Shown: piece by piece, positions 46,801-55,576 of the stretch
Layout of the letters: every line of letters begins with the position of its first letter
How positions within the stretch are numbered: position 1 is the stretch's first letter
Assembly (NCBI GenBank): GCA_002118135.1
Contig: BDIU01000463.1
Location: 42,751 to 106,750 of the forward strand
Direction of reading: 5' to 3'
Length of the DNA: 64,000 nt
Source: Trebouxia sp. TZW2008
Taxonomy: Eukaryota > Chlorophyta > Trebouxiophyceae > Trebouxiales > Trebouxiaceae
Made by a program: the position numbers and the translations under genes
Notes under the pieces: model-generated
Database searches by the model: none
What the model was told of the DNA's origin: nothing
The model's input: the letters and a program-made list of their open reading frames with translations, nothing else

Positions 46801-48403
46801 ATGCGCATCTGCAGCTGAGGCCTATCGTGGAACTTCATGAAAGACTTGGTGCAGACTTGTTGCAGTAGCTGTGGGTCTGCAGTACACAGCAGGCTTCTGA
46901 ATCATTGCAGCAAGTGTGGGTACTGTACCGCAACCAAGCATACTTGCCAAACATGCAATTTCATGAAAGACTCAGTGCAGACTTGTTGCAGCAACTGTGC
47001 GTCTGCAGTACACAGCAAGCTGCTGAATTTTTGGATCAAGGGTGGGTGCTGTACTGTCATCCAGCATACTTGCAAATCATGCAACCTCATGAAAGGCTTG
47101 GTGCAGACTGATTGCAGAAGGTGTGGCTCTGTGTACAATTATAGCGATGTTCAAGTTGTGTTCCGGTTTCACATCGTAATTCACAATAACAATACCAAGA
47201 TCTCAAATTGCCTGTCATATAAATGGTTGTTTCTGTGGACAATGGCAGAACGGTCTGCAGTGCACAGCAAGCTTCTGAACCCTTGCAGCAGGCTCGGTGC
47301 CGTACTGCCATCAAGCATAGCTTGCCAATCACAGAACTTCACGAAAAATTCAGTGCAGATTTGTTGCAGTAGCTGCGGCGATGCAGTACACAGCAAGTGG
47401 GTGTTGTGCTGCCATCAAGCATACTTGTGCCAATCATGGAACTTTATGAAAGACATGGTGCAGACTGATTGCAGAAGGTGTAGATCTGTGAATTACAGCA
47501 TGCCCTCGCGATGGCACATTGAGCATGCATGCCGTTTTGATGGTGGTTTGAGTGGACGGTATCATGGCAACAACACCACCAAATTTTATGGACAATACTG
47601 CACGCAATGTTGGGGGCCTTGGCACAGACAAGCAGTCCATCAAGCAAGACTACTGTACAAGAGTAATGGGTGGCGCAAAGATGCAAAACACAGTGATTGA
47701 AGCAAGGAACTTTGAACTGAAGTTGACAGGCAACTGGCCATCAGCCAACTGGCACTGTCAAAAAAAGCTGAGCTGTGCACTGCAGGACAATGCATGAAGC
47801 TTGGTTGTATCCTACCCGTAACCACCACAGTTGGTGACCTGCCCAAGAAGAACTTGTAAACAGGGCCATATTTGCGGTACCATTTCTCTAGCGCCAAGTG
47901 CATGCCTTGTGATGAACCCAGCTGCACAACATGACATTGATAATCTGCGTGGACTGGGGACTGCTGAAAGGCTCATGCAAGTGTTGACCTGCCTCACGTC
48001 AGGCAATGAAGGCTTGTATACAGCCAGGTCATTATGCTAGCTGGATGTACTGAGCCTGTCTAGCATGCTGTTTTGAACGCATTGAATGAGTGAGTTTCTG
48101 TGTGTTCAAACTGCCTTGCAAGTTGGGAAATGCTGGCAGGCAAGTGCAGGTGGGCCATGTCACAGCACATCGGCACACCTCTCGTATGTTGCCCAGCATC
48201 CATGATGGAGAGGGACCTGGAATAGAGCGAAGTCGCCATCTGTTTTTGACGTTGAAGCCATACGTCACGACCTAATAAATACGAGACTAGTGAGCCATGT
48301 CATGTTCGCAACGCGTGCTTGCAAAGCTGCGGTGTCCAGCAAGACTACTCACTGCTGCTATGCCAAACGCCACCAGTACTTGCACGCTTTGCCAGGTCAG
48401 CAT
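37894..48403 (-). CDS. Cytochrome P450 monooxygenase
   Basis: Thirteen exons (48403-48353, 48271-48179, 47921-47816, 46876-46759, 45843-45643, 45172-45056, 44318-44228, 43341-43185, 41258-41121, 40781-40573, 39999-39883, 38914-38808, 38035-37894) close in phase to 548 residues. An N-terminal anchor ([18 protein letters not shown]) and a [11 protein letters not shown] hinge open the protein. The other hallmarks follow: I-helix [21 protein letters not shown]-helix FKEGMR, FIPDRF, and the heme loop [10 protein letters not shown] with the cysteine ligand. So it is an ER-type, reductase-dependent P450. Sequence features recall the CYP711/CYP3-CYP5 group, but I do not assign a family or substrate. 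About 8.9 kb of introns consist largely of decayed copies of neighbouring exon edges (listed separately). Alternative exon copies could replace exon 43341-43185. Head-to-head with the NYN gene. Confidence 0.9.
38212..38505. repeat. Long inverted repeat (foldback) in P450 intron
   Basis: The left arm (about 38240-38330) and right arm (about 38335-38420) are reverse complements over about 90 bp with few mismatches: CTGCCTGTGCTCAAATTAAA pairs with TGAACTTGAGCACAGGCAG, and AACATGTGTTACAC with GTGTAACACATGTT. Pairing resumes further out (GGCTGGCACAC with GTGTGCCAGCC) after an about 55-bp insert in the right arm that ends in GAATGAATGAATG. The insert looks like the tail of dispersed family B. It lies between the heme-loop exon and the last exon. 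Confidence 0.8.
39738..39812 (+). repeat. Dispersed repeat family C, copy 5
   Basis: GAAAAAAGAAAAGTCTACGAC, then TAGGCATCATAGCGGGAGCC and TCTAAAGAGGC. It is near-identical in layout to the 3541 copy, in a P450 intron. Confidence 0.6.
40485..40530 (-). repeat. Copy of P450 exon 10 end
   Basis: ATAGCAATGAGGCGGGTCAC resembles the true exon end at 40573-40600 (AGTGCAATGAGGGGAGTGAC). It is a single decayed copy just inside the downstream intron. Confidence 0.5.
40845..41060 (-). repeat. Three copies of P450 exon 9 end plus donor
   Basis: The true exon 9 end and donor at 41105-41150 (GAGAGCTGACCTGCTAGGAT) is followed in the intron by copies at about 40865, 40947 and 41030, spaced roughly 85 bp. 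Each starts with a GAAAGA..TTGACC or GAAAGACAGCTGACC block. The middle copy still reads ACCTAGCAGGATCAAGGTGA. Confidence 0.7.
41280..43184 (-). repeat. About 15-copy array of P450 exon 8 end plus donor
   Basis: The end of exon 43341-43185 (encoding [19 protein letters not shown] and its GT donor) is repeated down the following intron. Copies lie near 43035, 42960, 42791, 42649, 42574, 42403, 42268, 42154, 42016, 41877, 41805, 41631, 41491, 41346 and a partial one at 41280. Many still encode [18 protein letters not shown] or close variants followed by GTATGTCAG. Units come in three types. The trio A-B-C, with B reading GCATGGTGCGTCTG-like sequence at 41805, 42574 and 42960, recurs three times, giving a higher-order repeat of about 390-480 bp. 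Confidence 0.9.
43390..43770 (-). repeat. Four copies of P450 exon 8 start
   Basis: The true exon starts at 43341 ([11 protein letters not shown]). Upstream copies start near 43433, 43520, 43612 and 43763 after TGCAGG-type acceptors. The farthest reads [13 protein letters not shown] then [17 protein letters not shown], closely matching [18 protein letters not shown] in the true exon. Nearer copies are more decayed. Confidence 0.85.
44050..44110 (-). repeat. Copy of P450 exon 7 end plus donor
   Basis: CTGACCTCTGAAACTCCCTC followed by GAAGAAGCCTC repeats the true exon end at 44221-44260 (CTCACCTCTGAAGCTCCCTT then GAAGAAGCCTC), including the donor context. Confidence 0.75.
44680..45000 (-). repeat. 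Several copies of P450 exon 6 end plus donor
   Basis: The true end (45050-45095, encoding [10 protein letters not shown] and a GTGAGC donor) recurs near 44945, 44870, 44825 and 44775 as GCTCACAT(G/T)AG..GAAGG..GAGCAGACAAGG variants on the + strand. They are spaced about 45-75 bp. Confidence 0.75.
45255..45300 (+). repeat. GAT/GCT trinucleotide tract
   Basis: GCTGCTGCTGCTAATGATGATG followed by further GATGATGATGATGAC units in a P450 intron. Confidence 0.85.
45430..45580 (-). repeat. Copy of P450 exon 5 end
   Basis: The segment matches 45643-45760 of the true exon over more than 100 bp (for example ACATCCATGGTCATGCTTGC and ACTGTGCAGCTGTCAGTTTG in both). The copied segment includes the degenerate donor side. 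Confidence 0.85.
45885..46080 (-). repeat. Two copies of P450 exon 5 start
   Basis: The true exon starts at 45843 ([15 protein letters not shown]). Upstream copies start near 45936 ([11 protein letters not shown]) and 46069 ([15 protein letters not shown] then [14 protein letters not shown]). The farther copy keeps a TATACAG acceptor like the true one. Confidence 0.85.
46312..46410 (+). repeat. Dispersed repeat family A, copy 2
   Basis: It starts at CTCAGAACAAGCCTGCCTGG and contains ACTTGGGCCACACACACCTA. It lacks the TTGTCTGACTTTC head present in copies 1 and 3. Confidence 0.65.
46632..46760 (+). repeat. Dispersed repeat family A, copy 3
   Basis: It contains TTTTGTCTGACTTTCAAAAG, AAGCCTGCCTGGCGAGATAG and CGGCCACACACCTAGCAC in the same order as copy 1. 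It ends at the donor of P450 exon 4. Confidence 0.65.
46877..47495 (-). repeat. Four copies of P450 exon 4 start
   Basis: The true exon starts at 46876 ([20 protein letters not shown]). Copies start at about 47002 ([18 protein letters not shown]), 47128 ([18 protein letters not shown]), 47381 ([18 protein letters not shown]) and 47485 ([18 protein letters not shown]). The first spacings are exactly 126 bp. Most keep a CACAG or TGCAG acceptor. The + strand of this array produces a 287-codon Cys-rich frame that is an artefact. Confidence 0.9.
48036..48092 (+). repeat. Dispersed repeat family B, copy 4
   Basis: GCTAGCTGGATGTACTGAGC, then CTGTCTAGCATGC and ATTGAATGAGTGAG. It lies in a P450 intron. 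Confidence 0.6.
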
Positions 48404-48685
48404 GGCCAAACGAGCGCTGTCGTAGGATCAGTCGCGTGGACGTAGCCTGTCGCTCTGTCGATCCGGCAGTCGAGGGTTAGCAACGCGGGAGGAGCGATAG
48501 ATAGCAAACGTCTCATGCATTGCGCGCACGGTCCATCGCGCCAAGAATTGCGGGTTTTAAGCCAGCTTCTAGCGCAAAACTGTTCTGGATGCCATGTAGG
48601 CTGTGACGTTATTTTATCGGTTTACTAATATGACAAGGTTTGAGTTCATGCAAGCTCGAACTTTTGTTCGCTGTCGTGTTCGTCA
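48404..48685. promoter_or_regulatory. Shared upstream region of P450 and NYN genes
   Basis: A 282-bp head-to-head spacer. It contains a GC-rich half around 48420-48550 and an AT-rich stretch (TTATTTTATCGG) near 48610. Bidirectional promoter function is inferred only from position. Confidence 0.4.
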
Positions 48686-51615
48686 ATGCTCACGCACCGC
48701 AGCAACATGGCTGGGCCGCAAAAATGTGAAGCGATAGTAGTTTGGGATATAGAGAACAATCGCGTGCCATTGCAGCTGGTTCCGCGCTGCTTCGAAGTAG
48801 TGCAATGGCTTCTGCAAGACATCCAGGAGCAAAGCCCAAACTCCACTGTCTTGCGCGTTTATGTGGCAGGCACGTTTGACAAGTACCCCACACAGCTTAA
48901 AAACGCTTTGTGCACTCATCCAAGAGTACAGCTGCTTTACAGTGTTGGCAAGGTGAGTTGCTGTGCTTGTGTCTGTACTTGAGAACATCTGGTGCATCAA
49001 TGGCAATACATTTCAGCAGGCTTCATGCTCATACAGGTTGCAAAGGGTGGTGAAGCTGATGATGCCCTCAAACGGGTTATGCTGGAGTTCCACACAACCC
49101 AAATCATGGCTCAAAAGCAAGCTTTGATAGTCTTGCTATCAGGCAAGTGACCATGGACACCCGCGCTTGCACAGTGGACCAATTCTGAGCAGTCCTCAGA
49201 TGTCCAGATGGCTGCCATGCCCAGCAGTGCATCACATGGCGCTCAGGTCCCTTGATTGTCTGTGTTGTTGCTCAGCATTCACAGATCCTCCCTCAGATCA
49301 TTAAACTGGTCCTGATCTTTGTTGTTTATGATTACTGCACAGCTTGGACATGCTTTCTCGCGCATTCGTGTGCAGATCACGCAAGAGACAGCATTGGGTT
49401 TGCAGGTGACGCAGACTACAATGATGTTGTGGACACAGCACGTGTAGCTGGTCACAAGGTGTACTTGTACCACTCGCATGCTGTAGCACACACCTTGCGA
49501 GGCAATGTGGACTACCACGAGTCGTGGCAGAAATTCCTGGCCCGCAAGTCTGGTGAAAAAGCCGAGACTTTGGATGACACTGGATATGTGGCAAGAAATG
49601 CTAGCACCTTGCCAATACCAACAGGTAAAGTCTTTTCTTTCTGGCACAGAATGTAATGGTATCACAATAAGCACACAATATGTTGCCATTATGCCTGGCC
49701 AATCATTTTGACATGCATTCTGTCTCATGTAATCTGGTGTCAGCTGATGTCACTGCTGCCGTTTGTGGTCGACCGTACAGAGACAGTTTGGTCATCTTGC
49801 CGAATCAGGAAAGTAGCAGTGCATGCTGAAGAGCACTTCAAGCATTGCAGGTGTTGACCCCTAGTACATGCTGCATGCTGTGCTGCGCTTTGTAATGTTG
49901 ACTTTTGGACCACCTGCTTTGGTCAGCGTGTCATCAGCATCCATGACTGCTGCATCTTGACACATGAAGCAACCCTCCTGGTCACAACACAGATGATCTT
50001 GCTTTTGTCTCCCAATCATACTTCTAGGCTCTTGCTGGAGAGTCCAGCCAAACAAAATGTGCTATTGTTGACTGCTGCTGACCTGTGACTGCAGCTGCAC
50101 CATCATCCCACAGAAGAATACCACATTCACATCCAGGCGTTGCAGCAGTGCCTGTCCATGCCAAATCAAAGAGATCGTATCGCACTCCATCCCATCACCA
50201 CAGCTGTTCACCCCAAGCCGCATCTCCAGCTAGCACAATTGAAGTCACACAGCCAGCAATGGGTTTAGGCAGAACGGTCTTGGCAACACGGCTAGCATTC
50301 ACAGATGGTGCTGCAGCACGCTCAGCAGCAGAGAGTCACATAGATCCCACAGAGCTCAACTCACCTGAGCAGCCGAGTCAAGCTCCTCAGGACTCAGATG
50401 ACTCGAAACCGCCTGAGCAGCAGAGTAAGCGCCGTAAGGGCTTTGCTGAACAGCCCATGCCCTCTTGGACAGCCCAACAGCCTGTAGCAGTGGGGCAACA
50501 AGCAGCAAGCCCAATGCAAGGGCAAGGCTTAACAGCTAGCAATAGTTTATCTTCTTCGAGTAGCACTGCTGCCAGCCAAGGGTTTCTGGGTGCTGTCAGT
50601 GACGGCAGAACTGCGATTAGCCCAGGGTTTTTGAGTCCTGCCAGTGACGGCAGAACTGTGGTGGTGAATGGGTTGAGGAAGGACTTGGCAGGACCAGAGG
50701 CAAAGCAAAAAGCTGTCAAATTTTGCAAGCAGTACGGGGAAGTCAGCTGTTGCTGGCTTAGGAAGGGCAAAAGCAGCTTCTGGTTTGCCATTGTGCAGTT
50801 TGCTGAGGTATAGCATTCTGCCCCCTCTATGCCATGTGGCACACTGTTTGCCAAGCGCACACATCTTCAGCAGAGCCTTTGCCCAGTGTGTTGGTGTCAT
50901 GACATTTTGTGTTGCAAATATCCGACAGGAGCTACAAAGACAAATGTGCACAAGTCAATTTGCATACATACATGAACTCACGTACAAGTTGGGCTCAAAG
51001 GCCTTGCTAGGTACATGTACAGCTTGCATATTGCACCTCAAAGCTGGAATAGCCCCTTCTGTTCAGACATTCCCAGGTCTGCAAGACATCATGGCAAGTG
51101 CATGCTGTTGTTTGTCGTCATGCGTCTCCCAGCACAGTGAGCTTGCCTGATGCCTATGCAAGCTGTTGCTTTATTGTTGGAAAGAAAGCGCCTGCAGCTG
51201 TGCAGTCTGTCTGCAGGCGCTCAAAGCATGTCTGCATGGTTTGTTCAGTCAAGTGATACACACAATCAGCATGCAATGCGCGCAGGCCGCTGCTGCTCAA
51301 GCTGCAACCAGTCAGATGAGTAATGCCAGAACTCGGCAAGACAGCTTGAGCATACGATGGTACCTGCCAGAAGCACCATCTGTGACCCCAAACAGGGTGT
51401 CAAAGTCACCAAGCTTACATGCAAGGTCAACAGACAGACATTTTGTAGCAGATGAAGCTCGCTTTGACAGGATTACATCCTTGCACAATCATGCTCATGC
51501 CTTGCATAGCAATAATGAAAAAAGGGCAATATGGAGTGTGGGAATAAGGACGCAATTCTTTGTCAGTTGTGGTTTACTTTGTGTGTATTTTGTTCTGCTG
51601 GCGCTAGGCTATTGA
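48686..51615 (+). CDS. NYN-domain protein with RRM-like segment
   Basis: Exons 48686-48952, 49037-49142, 49406-49624, 50095-50807, 50929-51010, a mini-exon of 17 nt around 51077-51093, and 51286-51615 close in phase to about 577 residues. Exons 1-3 form a NYN/PIN-like nuclease fold: EAIVVWDIENNRVPL with the first acidic residues, then the ALIVLLSGDADYNDVV motif and ARVAGHKVYLYHS. This family (MARF1-like) cleaves RNA. Exon 4 is Ser/Pro-rich with a KRRK patch and two similar PGFLS..SDGRT units. It ends in an RRM-like half (TVVVNGLRKDL, then FWFAIVQFAE). The last 20 residues are hydrophobic (FFVSCGLLCVYFVLLALGY), so a tail anchor is possible if the frame is right. Intron 2 has a GC donor (TCAG|GCAAGT). 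Start may be at 48707. Confidence 0.72.
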
Positions 51616-52103
51616 CATATGGGTTGTGGTCACTTTGTTACTGTAGGGTCACTTTCTGATAGGTTGCTTGTGAGTCAGATGAGGATAGTTGCTTGAAGAG
51701 CTGTGTGTTGTAACAGTGTACAGAAAGCTCAGTCCTGCTCACATCAGGCTGTGTTTGCTAGGGTAGGGTTGCTTGCAGGTTCTGCACAACTCCATCAGCT
51801 TAAACTGCACATGGCTGCTTTGCTAGTTTCCAATTCCCAAAGCTGAAAAGGCAGCAGGCAGCATGTGCTTCTTGGATTGGCAAGCCATTGCTGTTGCTGT
51901 ATGCAGTGACATGATGCCATTTCATCCAATGAATGAAGAAATGAGCATCTCAAAGACTGTTTGCATCACTGCCTGTTGATGCTGATGGTACTAGACGCAA
52001 GCCAGAACTCAGACGAGAGCATGGCTGCATGTTTCATTCTTTCCATTCCATATCAATGATTGGTGCATCAGTGATAAGCAATACACAATCGGATGCTGAA
52101 GAT
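51616..52103. other. Convergent intergenic region
   Basis: This is 3' space of the NYN gene (+) and the BORCS8-like gene (-). A TGTAA lies about 92 bp after the NYN stop. No gene seen. Confidence 0.45.
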
Positions 52104-52822
52104 TTATGTCTTGCTGCTGCTGCTACTGCTTTTCCAAGTCAGGTTGAGCCTTGAACTGGAAAGCAGCTGAGGAAGCTTGGTCACATAGTCCCTTGTGCTT
52201 GAAATACTTGTACTGCTGCTTGCTGGAGCAGGCAGCTGCTCACAGGCCTGAAATGCTTGATCGACTTGATTTTGCGTAGTGTTACAAAAGATATTGCCTG
52301 ACTCTGCTAGCTTGTCAAGCGTGGCTGTAGCATCAGCTGCTTGCTCGCAACTTAGCTGAAAGCACAAGTCCCAGACAATAAGCTTCTGAAGACAGATTGC
52401 AGTGGTGAAAGACAAGTAGCAAGCCATGCTCAAGAAAAGCACACCTGGTATCCCTGTCGCTGTTGTTGCAGGTTTTGTGCCCTGAAAACTAGTGCAGGAA
52501 CAGAAGTTTTCACATGGTCCTGTACCAAGGCTGCAATTGTTGCTGGTGACAATGTGACAACTGTATGCAAGCCTAATATTCGAACATGAAGGATACTCAC
52601 AGTAATGTAAAACAGGCCCGTGGTGGGATGCTGTGCAAGCTGCTCTCCTGCTGACTCAAAAGCAGCCAGCACTTTGATGACTGCAGACAAAGCGTCCATT
52701 TGGGGCGAGACATACATCACCATGTGCACGAGCATCGGATGTTGCACCTTCGTGCTCCATTTCTGGAACACCGGCAAACTAGTGGGGAGTCTGCGACGTT
52801 GTCTAAAATGTGCTGAAATCAA
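52104..52822 (-). CDS. BORCS8/MEF2BNB-like small protein
   Basis: Three exons (52822-52601, 52519-52445, 52355-52104) close in phase to 182 residues. The core is helical. SPQMDALSAVIKVLAAFESA and HPTTGLFYI lead across the first intron into DHVKTSVPALVFRAQNLQQQ. That layout matches animal BORCS8, where a short N-terminal helix is followed by LYRLQEHVRRSLPEL and a Gln/Glu-rich helix. It continues with EQAADATATLDKLAESGNIF and ends in a Ser-rich tail. BORCS8 is a subunit of BORC, which positions lysosomes by recruiting Arl8; a comparable endomembrane role here is inference. The match is from pattern reading of a short protein, so it is tentative. Start could also be one of the later Met residues near 52730. 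Confidence 0.5.
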
Positions 52823-53316
52823 GGTTGATCAGCCTGCGGCACCACGGTATCGCATCTCATCAAGGGCATGCGCCCGGGGGAGGCAAGCTTGTACATTGGC
52901 TCGTGCTCTTGAACAGAACTCTGCCCGATGCGCGGATCATCCGCAGCTGATCTCGGCGGTTTCATAATGATCGGCGCCACAGCTTCGCCGTCAGCTCGGC
53001 ACGTGAGGACTGCCAGCTGGCTCCAAAAAGTATTGAAAATGCGCCGAATTGAAATTTGGTTCGAACAAAAGCATAAAGTACGTCACGGAAGCTGTATTTG
53101 ACATTGACGGCAAATAAAGCCCCAACTCGCACACACAACAGGACGGCGTTGCTTGTCACTCACCTGGTCACCTGTACATCCAGTCCCGCTTATACGTGAA
53201 CGTTGTAGCTGCGGCTCTTGCGGACGTGTTACCGCAAGGTGTTTGCGCTTATCTCAAGTGGCTTTGACACACTCTCGTCGCGATCCCGACCACAACTCTC
53301 GCTTGCCAGCCATACG
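52823..53316. promoter_or_regulatory. Shared upstream region of BORC-like and DUF4239 genes
   Basis: A 494-bp head-to-head spacer, locally GC-rich. Promoter function for both genes is inferred from position; I identify no specific element. Confidence 0.4.
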
Positions 53317-55576
53317 ATGCAAACGTCTTTGCAGCTGCGCTCGCCTGCCGCCCGCCCTGTGCGGGCGTATGGCATGCCCTCAAGGCTTACTAGGCTCACC
53401 CCACAGCAGCCTAGGCTGAGCGACCTCTTCAGAGGTAGCTCTCTGCTCCGCCTGCCACTCGTTTTGTTCCCTTGAGAGATTTGCTAGCCTGTTGCGTCTT
53501 TGGCCTTGTCCGAACCGAGGGGCACATTTTGTGTTGTGCTGTTACTTCATGCTGGTCTGCAACCCTTCTGCTGCTGACTTGGATGTTCCACTGCACAGGA
53601 AGACAGAAAGTTCCCTTTGTTCAAAAGCTGAGCGCACCCTCTCGGAATAGAGGGCATGCTTGTGTGACAGCCCTGCGCACTGGCAAATTGGCGAGGAGAC
53701 GACCGTGAGTACACGACACAGCACATGACAGCTTTCAAAGGCAGACTTACTCAGGGGCTAACACAAGCAAGTGGCATACAGGAACACTGCATGGTCGCCA
53801 ATCCGCAGTACTATCAGCCTTTCCAAATTCTTCATCATCACAGCCACTGCCACAACAACAGCGTGGTATGCGCATCCTCACCTGCTAAACCTGGCAGCAC
53901 ACGTTCTACATCTGGACTTCAAGGACAGCGTGACAGCCTTTCAGACCAGCTTTTTCAGCTTCTTGTCTCTGGTGTTTGCCATCTACAGCGGTAACACCAT
54001 GGCGTTCTTGTACGACGTAAGATTTTCAATTTTAGCAGCCAATTGCAGATTGTGCTACAGCTTGGGCAATCAACTGCTTTGATAACTTGCAGAGGCAGAA
54101 AGAGATGGTCAAGCACCTATATCATGAGTGCATGTCACTTGAGGAGCTTCTGGAGGAATCAGTCAACACACTTGGCCCAGATGCTAGGGATATTCTGGCT
54201 CAAGTCAGGTCAGCTCAGCATGTTTGACTGAACAGCTTGTTCATGGCAGCAACATAAACAGAAGAAAGAGCAGGTTTTGCTTGCCTTGCGAGCAGCACAG
54301 GATTATGCATCTGCTTGCTTTTGTATGCAGCACAAAGTCATACATTTGGCCTTGTGTGAATTTTTCATTTTTACTGCAGACTGTACATTGAAGAGGAGAT
54401 CTATGCCCCTGAGAACCAGTCACCTCCTCTTGGAGAAGGTTTTGCACTTGCATCCATCCGCAGCAAAGCACGCAACTACAGGCGGGCAGGCACAGACGTA
54501 GGAGAGATCCTGCAGGCATCACAGCGCTTGGCGCATGCACAGAGCGAGCGCCAGGCAACTGCTTGTCGGCTGCTGCCACCAGTGCACTGGGCGTTGCTGT
54601 ACACCATTGGATCTTTGTTTGTGTCCACCTTCATTCTCTTTGAGACAGGCGGCAGCTTCAGCAATGAAGGGCGGCATATCCTCTTCACAGTCTTGTGTGG
54701 TCTCATGTCCTTTGTCCTATGTGTAAGTCCCTGGACCTGCACTCTTTCAAGTCATCATTTGGAATGCTGTGGGGCCACTTGCCATCACCATAGCTCAGCT
54801 GGCTTCCTTTGCTTGCAGCATTTCCTGCAGCAGCCTGCTTTTCTTCTCATAGAAGCCATATCAAGCATCCTGAATGACTGATGATACGCATTGCAGCTTG
54901 TACCTAGATTTGTGAGTGCTAGGCCCCACTGTAGGCTTATTCTAGACGTTCGAGTGGTCACACTCACTGCAGCTTTCACCTCAACAATTGATCATGTTAA
55001 TCCTTGATTTGCCCTCGAGCTGAGTCTTGACAAGCCAGCTTGCTACTGCAGGCGTTGAGAGATCTGGCAGACCCAGCAGAGGGTGTCTACAACGCCACAG
55101 CTTTGCTTGATGAGCGATTGAAGTACATCATTGGCATGCTTGACAAATATCAGAAGGTACCTGGAGGTCCTGCCCGTGTGTCCAACTACTTGGCAGCTGG
55201 TGTTCCTTTGAATAAGGACTCAAAGGAAGCCTCAGAGTCAGAGCAGTCAGAGTCCAGTGCTCTTCAGCAACCTGAGGGTGAGTCAGAGCACACCATCAGA
55301 GAGCAGATCAATGCGCTAGCAAGCAATGCTGCCCAGTTTGTGCGCAATGCAAGCTTCACAGATGCTGGAGCACCTGAACCCGTGGGGGTGAAGAGCAATT
55401 CAGGGTCAGATTCTGAAGCAGGTAAGGATGGCAAGCTGCTCCTTGGAGGACAGAGGTCCAGCATTGCAACAGAGTTGACAGACTTCCGTCGGCAAAACCA
55501 GAACAGCAACAACGCCGTTAGCTTTGAGGGAGTCCGCAGAAGAATTGCCATGTTTATCACAAGTGATGATCTGTAG
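53317..55576 (+). CDS. DUF4239 (bestrophin-like) chloroplast membrane protein
   Basis: Six exons (53317-53434, 53599-53704, 53782-54016, 54093-54208, 54380-54722, 55052-55576) close in phase to 480 residues. The first about 75 residues (Ser/Arg/Thr/Pro-rich, no acid stretch) look like a transit peptide. Hydrophobic segments follow around SLSKFFIITATATTTAWYA and SFLSLVFAIYSGNTMAFLYD. The latter leads into RQKEMVKHLYHECMSLEELL, the arrangement of DUF4239 proteins. A helical region precedes a second hydrophobic pair (LLPPVHWALLYTIGSLFVST and HILFTVLCGLMSFVLC) and then ALRDLADPAEGVYNAT, also typical. The last about 130 residues are acidic and Ser-rich and not part of the family core. The molecular function of this family is not established; ion-channel likeness is only by fold analogy. 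Confidence 0.82.

Noticed and set aside
46837..47700. 287-codon + strand ORF with repeated [13 protein letters not shown] units, resembling a zinc-ribbon repeat protein
   Set aside because: It is the antisense of the tandem copies of P450 exon 4; the regular Cys pattern comes from the 126-bp repeat, and P450 coding on the other strand explains the conservation.
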